Shown here piece by piece: positions 1-8,285 of a DNA stretch of 64,000 nt (within the stretch, counting starts at the first letter, position 1; every line of letters starts with the position of its first letter). Source of the DNA: AC-32 sp963765785 (GTDB lineage Bacteria; Actinomycetota; Thermoleophilia; Gaiellales; Gaiellaceae). The notes under the pieces are model-generated. The model was not told where the DNA came from. It worked only from the letters and a program-made list of their open reading frames with translations, and ran no database searches. The DNA lies in NCBI GenBank assembly GCA_963765785.1, contig CAVXXW010000010.1, forward strand, positions 1 to 64,000, in the 5' to 3' direction. Both the position numbers and the translations under genes were made by a program.

Positions 1-44
1 AAGAGCGACTTTCGGTCGGCCGACGCCGCTGGCACGCTCGCCGC

Positions 45-554
45 ATGCGTCGCGCCGCGGTCGTGATCGGCCTCTTCCTCTTCTGCTGCACCGCCGCGTG
101 CACACTCCGGCGGCAGAGCACTCCCGTCTCGCCGCACTGCCGCGCCGGGAACCCGATGGCCGGCGTCTACCACCCGTCGCGACTGAACGTGAAGAGCCGC
201 TGCCGCGTCGTGAACGGCACCGTCCGGAAGGTCGTGTTCGAGCAGTACGACGGCGACGTGCACGTCGATCTCCGCCCCGATCCGGGGTTCGGGAGCCTGC
301 TCGGCGACGGCAACGACCGCGTCGGCGGGAACCTGATCGTCGAACTGATCCCACAGGACCGCGCACGCGTGGCGGTGCCGGCCGAAGGCGCGCGGATCCA
401 GGTCGTCGGGCCGTGGGTCGAGGACACCCAGCACGGCTGGAACGAGATCCACCCGGCGTGGTGGGTCAGCGCCGGCGCGATCGAGCCGGCCAGCGACGCC
501 GAGCTCCGCGCCGCGCAGCGCTTGCTGCAGATCGACGCGAGCGACTCGAAGTAA
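45..554 (+). CDS. Putative lipoprotein of unknown function
   Basis: 169 aa. The N-terminus has two arginines, a hydrophobic stretch and a cysteine-rich region ending TAAC near residue 19, which can act as a lipobox, so the mature protein is probably anchored outside the membrane. The rest is about 150 residues of beta-rich sequence, including a GWNEIHPAWWV segment near residue 133. That Trp/His-containing motif recurs in small exported actinobacterial proteins of unknown role. I assign no enzymatic function. It is a single gene on the plus strand about 95 bp before the aldolase gene, which has its own ribosome binding site, so co-transcription is possible but unproven. Confidence 0.6.
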   Translation: MRRAAVVIGLFLFCCTAACTLRRQSTPVSPHCRAGNPMAGVYHPSRLNVKSRCRVVNGTVRKVVFEQYDGDVHVDLRPDPGFGSLLGDGNDRVGGNLIVELIPQDRARVAVPAEGARIQVVGPWVEDTQHGWNEIHPAWWVSAGAIEPASDAELRAAQRLLQIDASDSK

Positions 555-650
555 CCGAGAGGCGCTCGCCGCAGTAGCGCCCCTCGGCAGCCGCATGCTA
601 CGACGGCGAGCGGCGATAATCGAGGCAGCGAACGAACGGAGGCGAGAGAG

Positions 651-1673
651 ATGCACGAGCTAGCAGAGACGGCGAAAGCGCTCGTCGCCGAGGGCAAGGG
701 GATCCTGGCGGCAGACGAGAGCGACGGCACGATCAAGAAGCGTTTCGATTCGATCGGGGTCGACTCGACCGAGGACAACCGGCGCGCCTACCGCGAGCTC
801 CTCTTCGGGACCGAGGGCGCCGAGGAGTACATCAGCGGCGTGATCCTGTTCGACGAGACGCTCCGGCAGAGCGCCTCGGACGGGACGCCGTTCCCGAAGC
901 TGCTCGAGTCGAAGGGCGTCATCCCGGGGATCAAGGTCGACAAGGGCGCGAAGCAGCTGGCGCTGTCCGACGACGAGACGATCACCGAAGGGCTCGACGG
1001 CCTCCGCGACCGGTTCGCCGAGTACCGCGACCTCGGCGCGCGCTTCGCCAAGTGGCGCGCGACGTACTCGATCTCGCTCGACAAGCCGAGCGAGTACTGC
1101 GTCTGGACGAACGCACACGCGCTCGCCCGGTACGCCGCGCTGTCGCAGGAGGCCGGGCTCGTGCCGATCGTCGAGCCGGAGGTGCTGCAGGACGGGACGC
1201 ACACGCTCGAGCAGAGCGCGAAGGCGACCGGCCGCACGCTGCAGGCGGTCTACACCGAGCTGCACGACCAGCGCGTCTCCTTCCCGGGCACGCTGCTGAA
1301 GCCGAACATGGTGCTCTCCGGCTACGACGCGTCCGAACGTGCAGGCACCGACGAGGTGGCCGAGGCGACGCTCGAGGTGCTGTACCGGCACGTGCCGGCG
1401 GCGGTGCCGGGGATCGTCTTCCTGTCGGGGGGACAGACCGACGAGGACGCGACCGCGCACCTGAACGCGATGAACGCCCGCGGGCCGCACCCCTGGCAGC
1501 TCTCGTTCTCGTATGGGCGCGCGCTGCAGGCGCCGGCGCTCAAGGCGTGGCAAGGCAAGCCGGAGAACGTCGAGGCGGCCCAGCGGGCGTACTACCACCG
1601 CGCGAAGATGAACGCGGCCGCACGGACAGGCATGTACGCACCGGAGATGGAGCGCGAGGCGTCCGCCGTCTAG
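651..1673 (+). CDS. fba: Fructose-bisphosphate aldolase, class I
   Basis: 340 aa, full length for a class I aldolase, which cleaves fructose-1,6-bisphosphate to DHAP and glyceraldehyde-3-phosphate through a Schiff base. Visible motifs are GKGILAADES near residues 15-24, VPIVEPEVL near 171-179 with the conserved acidic pair, and LLKPNMVLSG near 215-224, whose lysine (about K217) is the Schiff-base residue. The start is ATG with a GGAGGCGAGAGAG ribosome binding site directly upstream. Its stop overlaps the end of the convergent secreted-protein gene by 4 bp. With glpX nearby it covers both directions of the FBP step; gap, pgk, tpiA and gpmI follow 10 kb downstream. Confidence 0.96.
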   Translation: MHELAETAKALVAEGKGILAADESDGTIKKRFDSIGVDSTEDNRRAYRELLFGTEGAEEYISGVILFDETLRQSASDGTPFPKLLESKGVIPGIKVDKGAKQLALSDDETITEGLDGLRDRFAEYRDLGARFAKWRATYSISLDKPSEYCVWTNAHALARYAALSQEAGLVPIVEPEVLQDGTHTLEQSAKATGRTLQAVYTELHDQRVSFPGTLLKPNMVLSGYDASERAGTDEVAEATLEVLYRHVPAAVPGIVFLSGGQTDEDATAHLNAMNARGPHPWQLSFSYGRALQAPALKAWQGKPENVEAAQRAYYHRAKMNAAARTGMYAPEMEREASAV

Positions 1674-2095
1674 CGGACGAGCCTGCCGCTCGGGCGGACG
1701 ATCAGCCAGCGGCCGCCGTACTCGAACACGTCCTGGCAGAGGATCTGCCGGGGCTTACGGTCACCGACGTAGTAGTAGAGCGGCTTGCCTGCGTAGGTGA
1801 CCTGACGGCGGCCGTCGGTGCGCTTGACCGCGCCGAGCAGAGCGCGCTTCAACCCGACACCCGTCCTGAGCGTTCCCTTCGGCGCGAAGTACGGCGGCCA
1901 CGCCTTGGCACACGCGCCGTAGCAAGCGCTCAGCCCATGGTCTCGCGTGAAGGCGTAGACGGCGAAACGGCGGCCGTCGAACAGCACCTTGCCGAAAGAC
2001 GACGAGCCTGCCTGGAGCGTCGGCGCCGACGACCGCTCCGCCATCGTGGCGGGCGCCAGCACCAACGCGATCAACACTGCCACGAGAAACCTCAT
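1670..2095 (-). CDS. Secreted repeat protein (COG4315 / PF03640-like)
   Basis: 141 aa. It starts with a Sec-type signal peptide (about residues 1-19, hydrophobic, AERSS after the core). The body has the two aromatic/acidic repeats typical of the lipoprotein-15 family: FAVYAFTRDHG near residue 44 and PLYYYVGDRK near residue 103, with CYGACAKAWPP between them. Family members are exported proteins of unknown function, often found with redox or electron-transfer genes; nothing here points to a specific partner. It is convergent with the aldolase gene (4-bp overlap) and lies 37 bp downstream of glpX on the same strand. Confidence 0.8.
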   Translation of the reverse strand: MRFLVAVLIALVLAPATMAERSSAPTLQAGSSSFGKVLFDGRRFAVYAFTRDHGLSACYGACAKAWPPYFAPKGTLRTGVGLKRALLGAVKRTDGRRQVTYAGKPLYYYVGDRKPRQILCQDVFEYGGRWLIVRPSGRLVR

Positions 2096-2132
2096 GCCGC
2101 TTCGTCTCTCGAGCGGCGAGAGCGTTACGCCC

Positions 2133-3155
2133 TCAGCGGTACTGGCGCCCGGTGAAGCGCTCGAGCTTGTCGAGTGCGTGGGTTGCCTCGACCCGCCGCA
2201 CGGTGCCGGAGCGAGAGCGCATCACGATCGAGTCCGTCACTGCACCGCCCGGCCGGTAGCGAACGCCGCGCAGCAGCGCACCGGTCGTGACTCCGGTCGC
2301 CGCGACGAAGACGTCGTCGCCGGAGACGAGGTCGTTCGTCGTGAGCACGCGGTCGAGGTCGAAGCCGGCGCTGACGAGCTCCAAGCGCTCCTCGTCGCTC
2401 CGCGGCCAGAGCTTGCCCTGCACGCCGCCGCCGACGCACTTCAGCGCGGCGGCCGCGATCACGCCCTCCGGCGTGCCGCCGATCCCCATCAGCAGGTCGA
2501 CGCCGGTCGTCGGCTGCGCGGCGGCGATCGCCGGCGCGACGTCGCCGTCGGAAATCAGGTGCACCTTGCAGCCGGTCTCGCGCAGCTCGTCGATAAGGGC
2601 CTCGTGCCGCCCGCGCTCGAGCACGACGACCGAGACCTCGCTCGGCCGCATGCCTTTCGCGCGCGCCACGCGCTCCACGTTCTCCCGGGGCGGCGCCTCG
2701 ATGTCGACCACGTCGATCGCCTCTGGCCCGGTCGCGATCTTGTCCATGTAGACCGCGGCGCCTGGGAAGAACATCGTCCCGCGCTCGGCCAGCGCGATCA
2801 CGGCGATCGCGTTGGGCTGGCCCTTCGCCGTCAGGCGCGTCCCTTCGAGCGGGTCGACCGCGACGTCGACCGCCGGCCCGTGGCCGTCGCCGACCTCCTC
2901 GCCGTTGAACAGCATCGGCGCCTCGTCCTTCTCCCCTTCGCCGATCACGACGACGCCGGCCATCGAGACGGTGTCGAGGATGGCGCGCATGCCGTCGACC
3001 GCGGCTTGGTCCGCCGACTCCTTGTCGCCGCGGCCGATCCAGCGCCCGGCGCCGAGGGCGGCCGCCTCGGTCACGCGCACGAGCTCCAGCGCGAGGTTGC
3101 GATCGGGCCGGTTCCCCGTCCGCCCGGGCTCGGTAGAAGCCTCGACCCGCGCCAT
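2133..3155 (-). CDS. glpX: Fructose-1,6-bisphosphatase class II (GlpX)
   Basis: 340 aa. It hydrolyses fructose-1,6-bisphosphate to fructose-6-phosphate in gluconeogenesis and belongs to the Li+-sensitive metal-dependent phosphatase fold. Metal and phosphate site motifs are present: GEGEKDEAPML (about residues 72-82) and DPLEGT (101-106), followed by GIGGTPEGV near residue 225, the usual sugar-binding loop. It is the third gene of a tight minus-strand run, channel-argS-glpX, starting 11 bp after argS, so it is probably co-transcribed. A class I aldolase lies just beyond, and the two catalyse opposing ends of the FBP node. Confidence 0.96.
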   Translation of the reverse strand: MARVEASTEPGRTGNRPDRNLALELVRVTEAAALGAGRWIGRGDKESADQAAVDGMRAILDTVSMAGVVVIGEGEKDEAPMLFNGEEVGDGHGPAVDVAVDPLEGTRLTAKGQPNAIAVIALAERGTMFFPGAAVYMDKIATGPEAIDVVDIEAPPRENVERVARAKGMRPSEVSVVVLERGRHEALIDELRETGCKVHLISDGDVAPAIAAAQPTTGVDLLMGIGGTPEGVIAAAALKCVGGGVQGKLWPRSDEERLELVSAGFDLDRVLTTNDLVSGDDVFVAATGVTTGALLRGVRYRPGGAVTDSIVMRSRSGTVRRVEATHALDKLERFTGRQYR

Positions 3156-3166
3156 CGCCGCGGATC

Positions 3167-4687
3167 CTACATCCGCTCCGGCGCTTCCACCCCGACGAGA
3201 TCGAGGCTTCGGGCGATCACCGTCTGCGCCGCCTCGACGAGCCCGAGCCGGAACGCCTGTGCGTCGCTCCCGAGCACGCGGTGATCGTGGTAGAAGCGAT
3301 GGAAGTCGTCGGCCACGCGGATCGCATAGGTCGGGATCGCCTGCGGCCCGCGGCGCACCGCGGCCTCGGCGGCGATGCCCGGGAAGTCTGCGAGACGCTT
3401 GACCAGGCCCTTCTCCTCAGGCGCGAGCGGCCCCGGCACCTCGGCCGAGGCCTCGGCGCCGCCGGCGTTGCGCCGGATCCCCGCGATGCGCGCGTGCGCG
3501 TACTGGACGTAGTAGACGGGGTTCTTCTCCGAGCGCTCCGCCGCCAGGTCGACGTCGATGTCGATCGTCTGGTCGGGCCCGCGGTTGACGAGGAACCAGC
3601 GCGCCGCGTCGACGCCGACCTCGTCGATGAAGTCGTCGAGGAAGACGACGTCGCCGCGCCGCTTCGACATCTTCGCCTGCTCACCGCCGCGGGTCAGGTG
3701 GACGAGCTGGTAGAGCAGCACCTCGACGCGCGACGGCTCGTAGCCGAGCATCCGCGCGACCGCCTCGTACCACTTGCGCGTGCCGTGGTGGTCGGCGCCG
3801 AGCACGTACAGCGCCCGGTCGAAGCCGCGCTCGAGCTTGTCCACGAGGTAGACGACGTCCGCGGCGCGGTAGGTCGGCTGCCCGCCCTGCTCGGCCGAGC
3901 GGATCAGGACGCGGTCCTCGTCGTCGCCGTAGCCCGAGGAACGGGCCCAGAGCGCGCCGTCGCGCTCGTAGGTGTCGAGGCGCGGGAGGAACTCGCCGAG
4001 GTGCGTCTGCAGCTCGCTCTGCCTCACCCACGAGTCGAAGCGGATCCGGAAGCGCTCCAGCGACGCCTCGATCCGGTGCAACATCTCGGGCACGGGGTCG
4101 CCGTCGAGCTCGGCGAGCCCCTTGACGTACTCGCCCTGGTAGCCGTCCTCGGGCGGCTCCTCCCCGCGCCGCAGTGCGTCGACGGAGGCGCGAAAGCGTT
4201 CCATCTGCGCGCCGGCGTCGTTGTAGTAGTACTCGCGCTCGACCTCGTGGCCCGCGAAGGTGAGCAGGCGCGCGACCGAGTCGCCGATCGCGCCGTTCCG
4301 CGCCGAGGCGACCGTGATCGGGCCCGTCGGGTTGGCGGAGACCATCTCGACCTGCACGCGCTCCCGCTGCTCGGCCGAGCCGCCGCCGTACCCGGCCCCG
4401 GCCGCCAGGATCTCGCCCAGCGCCTCGCCGAACCACGCGTCCGTCAGCCAGAGGTTGACGAAGCCGGGGCCTGCGACCTCGGCGCGCTCGACCTCGTCCA
4501 GGCCCGTCGCTGCCGCCGCCAGCTCGTCGCCGAGCTCCCGCGGCGAGCGCCGCCGCTCGGGAGCGAGCCGCATCGCGACGTTCGTCGCGTAGTCCCCGTG
4601 CGCAGGGTCGTTCGGGCGCTCGAGCTCGACGGGTGCGCCCGCCAGCTCCGAGAGCCGCTCCTCGAGCCGGGCGACCGCGTCAGGCAA
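3167..4687 (-). CDS. argS: Arginyl-tRNA synthetase with a non-canonical HIGH motif
   Basis: 506 aa, somewhat shorter than the usual 550-580 because the N-terminal Add-1 domain is compact. Family signs are DPAHGDYATNVAM near residue 27, ANPTGPITVASARNG near 119, AKMSKRRGDVVF near 338 (the KMSKS loop) and a C-terminus ending in the family-typical VEAPERM. The class I HIGH signature, normally HVGH after NPTGP, reads TVAS, so both histidines are absent. The rest of the catalytic core looks intact, so I expect a real ArgRS of a divergent subtype rather than a dead gene. It overlaps the upstream channel gene by 8 bp, indicating translational coupling. Confidence 0.93.
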   Translation of the reverse strand: MPDAVARLEERLSELAGAPVELERPNDPAHGDYATNVAMRLAPERRRSPRELGDELAAAATGLDEVERAEVAGPGFVNLWLTDAWFGEALGEILAAGAGYGGGSAEQRERVQVEMVSANPTGPITVASARNGAIGDSVARLLTFAGHEVEREYYYNDAGAQMERFRASVDALRRGEEPPEDGYQGEYVKGLAELDGDPVPEMLHRIEASLERFRIRFDSWVRQSELQTHLGEFLPRLDTYERDGALWARSSGYGDDEDRVLIRSAEQGGQPTYRAADVVYLVDKLERGFDRALYVLGADHHGTRKWYEAVARMLGYEPSRVEVLLYQLVHLTRGGEQAKMSKRRGDVVFLDDFIDEVGVDAARWFLVNRGPDQTIDIDVDLAAERSEKNPVYYVQYAHARIAGIRRNAGGAEASAEVPGPLAPEEKGLVKRLADFPGIAAEAAVRRGPQAIPTYAIRVADDFHRFYHDHRVLGSDAQAFRLGLVEAAQTVIARSLDLVGVEAPERM

Positions 4688-5699
4688 GTGCTTCTGCCGG
4701 GGCGAACAGTTCCTCGAGCCGGCGCAACTCCTCGGGCGTGCCGGCCGCGATCATCACGTCCCCGACTTCGAGCGCGGCATCGGGCTCGGGCGTCGTGTCG
4801 AAGCTTCCGTCCCGCTTGCGCAGGGCGACGATCATCGCGCCGGTCGCCTCGCGGATGCGCAGGTCGCGGATCGTCTTCCCGGCCTCGCGGCATGTCTCCT
4901 TGACTTCGATCTCCTCGAACAGGAGATCGGGGCCGCCGCTGGTCGAGACGATGTCGAGGAACGCCGCGACCTGGGGCCGGAGGACGAGCTTCGCCATCTC
5001 CTTGCCGGCGGTCGAGTACGGCTGAACGACGCGATCGGCGCCAGCGAGCAAGAGCTTCTTCGCCGCGTCCTCGTCGGAAGCGCGCGCGACGATGAGCAGG
5101 TCGGCGCGAGCGTTTCGAGCGGAGAGCGTGATGTAGAGGTTGTCCGCGTCCGAGTCGGCCGAGGCCACGAGCCCTCGAGCGCGCTCGAGCCCGGCCGCGC
5201 GCAGGTCCTCGTCCTCGGTGCCGGTGCCTTCGACGATCAGGTCGTCGGCCTCCCGGGCGGCCGCGATCGCTCGCTCGCTGAAGTCGAGAACGACGAACGG
5301 CACGCCCTCCTCCCGGAACTCGGCGGCTGCACGCCGGCCCACGCGGCCGTAACCGCAGATGATGTAGTGGTCACTGAGACCTTCGATTGCCCGCCTCCTC
5401 CTCCGCTCGGCAAAGACGCCTGTGAACACGCCTCGCGCAATCCCCTCGACGAGGACCGTCGCGATGTAGGCAAAGATAGTGATGCCCGCCAGCACGAGAA
5501 CGATCGAGACCGCCCGGGCGGAGTCGTTGCGCGGCACGGTGTCGAGGCCCGCGAGCGAGACGGTCACGGTCGTTCTGTAGATGGACTGCACCCACGTCTC
5601 GTCGAGGGACTGATGGAACGCGATCGTCCCGGCGACCAGCACGCACAGCAGCGCTGCTACGGCGTACACGAGGCGGCGCGCGCTAAGCGACTCGATCAC
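4680..5699 (-). CDS. Two-TM potassium-channel-like protein with RCK (TrkA-N/C) domains
   Basis: 339 aa. Two membrane helices (about residues 9-28 and 63-86) flank a pore loop, followed by a Rossmann TrkA-N domain beginning IICGYGRVGRRAA near residue 112, and a TrkA-C domain from about 255 to the end. This is the layout of MthK/Kch-type ligand-gated K+ channels in the plasma membrane. The pore loop reads TVTVSLAGLDT where a K+ channel should have TVGYGD, so selectivity is uncertain. It heads the operon with argS and glpX and diverges from a DUF3467 gene over only 20 bp. Confidence 0.88.
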   Translation of the reverse strand: MIESLSARRLVYAVAALLCVLVAGTIAFHQSLDETWVQSIYRTTVTVSLAGLDTVPRNDSARAVSIVLVLAGITIFAYIATVLVEGIARGVFTGVFAERRRRRAIEGLSDHYIICGYGRVGRRAAAEFREEGVPFVVLDFSERAIAAAREADDLIVEGTGTEDEDLRAAGLERARGLVASADSDADNLYITLSARNARADLLIVARASDEDAAKKLLLAGADRVVQPYSTAGKEMAKLVLRPQVAAFLDIVSTSGGPDLLFEEIEVKETCREAGKTIRDLRIREATGAMIVALRKRDGSFDTTPEPDAALEVGDVMIAAGTPEELRRLEELFAPAEALA

Positions 5700-5719
5700 G
5701 GCGGTAGTATCCCCACCTC

Positions 5720-6028
5720 GTGGAAGGCGAAGACGGGCAGGAGCGCCAGCTCAACATCCACCTCGACCCCGAGAACCTGGCCGGGGTCTACGCCAACTTC
5801 GCCAACATCAGCTTCTCGGACTACGAGTTCACGCTGACGTTCGCGCGCATCGACCACGAGGTCGAGGAGGGCGACGTTCCCGGCGTCGTCGTCGCGCGCG
5901 TGAACATGTCGACGCGGTTCATGCGGGAGCTGCTAGATGCGATGCAGGACTCGTGGTCGAAGTGGTCGTCGCGCGAGGGGATCCGCAACCTCCCCGAGAC
6001 GCCCGAGAACGACACCGACGCCGACTAG
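5720..6028 (+). CDS. DUF3467 family protein
   Basis: 102 aa, matching the length and pattern of DUF3467: LNIHLDPENLAGVYANFANI near residues 11-30, a central FTLTFARIDHE, and VVVARVNMSTRFMRELLDAM near 56-75. The family is small, soluble and widespread in bacteria, with no established biochemical role. The start is GTG at 5720; no ATG lies in a suitable position. The gene shares a 20-bp divergent gap with the channel operon, and its stop codon overlaps that of the convergent M48 protease by 3 bases. Confidence 0.88.
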   Translation: MEGEDGQERQLNIHLDPENLAGVYANFANISFSDYEFTLTFARIDHEVEEGDVPGVVVARVNMSTRFMRELLDAMQDSWSKWSSREGIRNLPETPENDTDAD

Positions 6029-7236
6029 CGCCCGCGCGCCGAGTAGGCGCGAGCCATCGCGATCCGCTGGACGACGGTCGGGTGGGTGTCGATCCAGATG
6101 TACGACCACAGCGGCGGGCTCGGCTGGACGAGGTCGTAGCGCGTGAACTTGCGGAAGACGCTCTCCGCGGCGACGGGGTCGCGCGTGGCCCGGAGCGCCG
6201 ACCAGTCGGCCTCGGCCTCGTAGCGGCGCGAGACGGCGTTCCCGAACGGCGTGACGACCAGGCCGACGAGCGCTAGCACCAGGAGCGCGTACGGCACGAC
6301 CTCCGGGCGCTCCAGGCCGCCGCGGCGGCGCGTCGCCCACTCGAGCACGAAGAAGCCGGGCACGGTCAGGAGCAGCGACCACGCCAGGCCTTTCCAAATG
6401 TGCCGGTGCGCGACGTGACCGAACTCGTGCGCGACGACGACTTCGATCTCCCGGGTCGAGTAGCGGCCGTCGAGGAACGTGTCCCACAGGAAGACACGCG
6501 CCGATGGGCCGATCCCGGTCGCCATCGCGTTCGCCGCGGAGGTCTGGTCGCTGACCGTCTCGATTCGCACCGGCGTGCCGCCGACGCCCTCAGCTCGCGC
6601 GAGCTGGCGGATCCGAGCGGCCGCCGGCGTGTCGTGCGGCGACCGGGTCCCGAGCGTCTCTAGGTACGGCAGCACGAGCAGGAAGACGCCACCCATCACG
6701 ACGAAAAAGGGCGCCGCCACGAGCCACCAGCGCCGGCCGAAGCGGCCCGCGAGGAGGAGCAGGATCGTCAGCGCGATCGTCAGGCCGACCACCTGCCCGA
6801 GCAGCCCGGGCCACTGGTCGAGCGCCCACGAGAGGTAGCCCTGCTTCTCCTGGCCGTAGCGGCGGCCCCACCAGAGCGCGATCGCGCCGAACGGCAAGCC
6901 GGCCGCCCACGTGCCGAGCGTCGTGACGGCGCCGACCATCACGCCCTTCCCGACGCGACCGAGCTCCCATGCGCGTGCGAGCCGGGGCCCGAGCGCCGCG
7001 AAAACGGCTAACGCCCCGAGCGTCGCCAGCGTCCCCGCCACCCACAGCCAGCGGAGCAGCCCGTCGTAGCGCGCCGAGCGGTGCAGCACGTCCGGTGGGA
7101 AGGCGCGTGCGGCGTCCACGTGCGGCAGGTGCAGGGTTCCCGGGACCGTCGTCCACGTCAGCAGCCACGCAGCCGCGAGCCAGGCCGCGACGAGCCCGAC
7201 TAAGGTTGCGCCCTTGGCGACGCGGGTCGCGGTCAT
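6025..7236 (-). CDS. Membrane zinc metalloprotease, M48 (Ste24/CAAX protease 1-like)
   Basis: About 403 aa. Several hydrophobic helices in the first 180 residues precede the protease core VVAHEFGHVAHRH, an HExxH zinc motif, and the downstream EAEADWSAL supplies the third zinc ligand (glutamate). This order is that of the Ste24/HtpX-like M48 family: an integral membrane enzyme that cleaves membrane or misfolded proteins at the cytoplasmic face. I prefer ATG 7236 (MTATRVAKG). The longer start at 7281 would push 68 bases into the oppositely oriented phosphoesterase gene. Even so, the two 5' ends overlap by 23 bp. The stop overlaps that of DUF3467. Confidence 0.9.
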   Translation of the reverse strand: MTATRVAKGATLVGLVAAWLAAAWLLTWTTVPGTLHLPHVDAARAFPPDVLHRSARYDGLLRWLWVAGTLATLGALAVFAALGPRLARAWELGRVGKGVMVGAVTTLGTWAAGLPFGAIALWWGRRYGQEKQGYLSWALDQWPGLLGQVVGLTIALTILLLLAGRFGRRWWLVAAPFFVVMGGVFLLVLPYLETLGTRSPHDTPAAARIRQLARAEGVGGTPVRIETVSDQTSAANAMATGIGPSARVFLWDTFLDGRYSTREIEVVVAHEFGHVAHRHIWKGLAWSLLLTVPGFFVLEWATRRRGGLERPEVVPYALLVLALVGLVVTPFGNAVSRRYEAEADWSALRATRDPVAAESVFRKFTRYDLVQPSPPLWSYIWIDTHPTVVQRIAMARAYSARGR

Positions 7237-7948
7237 CTCCGACGTCCACGCTAACTGGCACGCCCTCGAGGCCGTGCTCACGGAGGTCGAGCGGGAGGAG
7301 CCTGATGAGCTCTGGTGCCTTGGCGACCTCGTCGGCTACGGGCCGCGGCCGAATCCGTGCTGTGCCGCGGTCGAGCGGCGTGCAGCGATCTGCCTCGCTG
7401 GAAACCACGATCTCGGCGTGCTCGGCACGATCGACCTAGCGGAGTTCACCGGCGATGCGGTCGAGGCCGCGCGGTGGACCCGCGGCGTGCTCGCCGAGGG
7501 CTCACGCGGGTTCCTGGAGTCGCTCCGGTCCCAGGCCCGGTGCGACGGCGTCGAGCTCTTCCACGCGAGCCCGCGCGACCCGGTCTGGGAGTACGTGCTG
7601 TCGGCTGAGGCCGCCGCGGCGGCGTTCGAGCTGACCGAGTCGCCCGCCGTCCTCGTCGGACACAGCCACGTGCCGCTCGCGATCTCGCTGGCCGGCCAGG
7701 TGCTCGACGGCGGCCTTGCGCCCGGAGGGACCGGGACCGCGCTCGGCTCGGAGCGCTGGCTGCTCAACCCAGGCTCGGTCGGCCAGCCGCGAGACGGCGA
7801 CCCGCGCGCCGCGTGGCTGCTGCTCGACCTCGGCGCCGGCCTGGCGGAGCACCGCCGCGTCGAGTACGACGTCGCGCGCACGCAGGACGAGATCCGCGAG
7901 AGGGGGTTGCCCGATGCGCTGGCGCAACGTCTTGCTCACGGGGTCTAG
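7214..7948 (+). CDS. Metallophosphoesterase (YfcE/MJ0936-like)
   Basis: 244 aa. The calcineurin-like phosphoesterase blocks appear in order: ISDVHANWHAL near residue 8, GDLVGYGPRPN near 37, GNHD near 62 and VGHSHVP near 153. These coordinate the dinuclear metal site. Such proteins hydrolyse phosphodiesters or phosphoproteins; the substrate cannot be told. The only in-frame start before the first metal-binding block is TTG at 7214, so the gene begins inside the 5' end of the divergent protease gene. It is followed with a 35-bp overlap by a small lipoprotein gene on the same strand. Confidence 0.9.
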   Translation: MATRVAVISDVHANWHALEAVLTEVEREEPDELWCLGDLVGYGPRPNPCCAAVERRAAICLAGNHDLGVLGTIDLAEFTGDAVEAARWTRGVLAEGSRGFLESLRSQARCDGVELFHASPRDPVWEYVLSAEAAAAAFELTESPAVLVGHSHVPLAISLAGQVLDGGLAPGGTGTALGSERWLLNPGSVGQPRDGDPRAAWLLLDLGAGLAEHRRVEYDVARTQDEIRERGLPDALAQRLAHGV

Positions 7949-8285
7949 CGCCGCGCTGCTCGCCGGCTGCGGTGGCGGCGGGCACGAGAACCCACCGCCT
8001 CCCAAGCCGCCGCGGATTCCGGCAGGCGTGGCGGCCCGGCTCTCCGCCGAAGCCGACCGCGTGGCCGCGCTGGCGCCCGGAACCTGTGCGGCCCGCGACG
8101 CGGCCAACCGCTTCCGCAGCGACGTGATCGCCTCGGTCGGCCGGCTGCCGGCCCGCTACCAGGAGCCGCTCACCTCGGCCGCCAACGACCTCGCGGCGCG
8201 GCTGGCCGTGTGCACAGAGCCTCAGCCGCCGGAGCACCGCGGGCACGGACACGGGCACGGGAAGAAGAAGGACGAGGGCGACTAG
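7914..8285 (+). CDS. Small His-rich-tailed lipoprotein of unknown function
   Basis: 123 aa. A short signal peptide ends in LLAGC (about residues 15-19), a clear lipobox, followed by a Gly/Pro-rich linker. The folded part carries two cysteines (LAPGTCAARD and AVCTEP) that could form a disulphide. The tail is rich in His, Gly and Lys and might bind metal. ATG 7914 is preceded by GAGAGGGGG, a usable ribosome binding site. It overlaps the phosphoesterase end by 35 bp and the end of the convergent sigma-factor gene by 4 bp. No function is recognised. Confidence 0.65.
   Translation: MRWRNVLLTGSSAALLAGCGGGGHENPPPPKPPRIPAGVAARLSAEADRVAALAPGTCAARDAANRFRSDVIASVGRLPARYQEPLTSAANDLAARLAVCTEPQPPEHRGHGHGHGKKKDEGD

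Noticed and set aside
98..1598. Long Arg/Pro-rich open frames opposite or out of frame with the aldolase and many other genes
   Set aside because: They are GC-bias shadows of real genes, with no motif, start signal or independent spacing.
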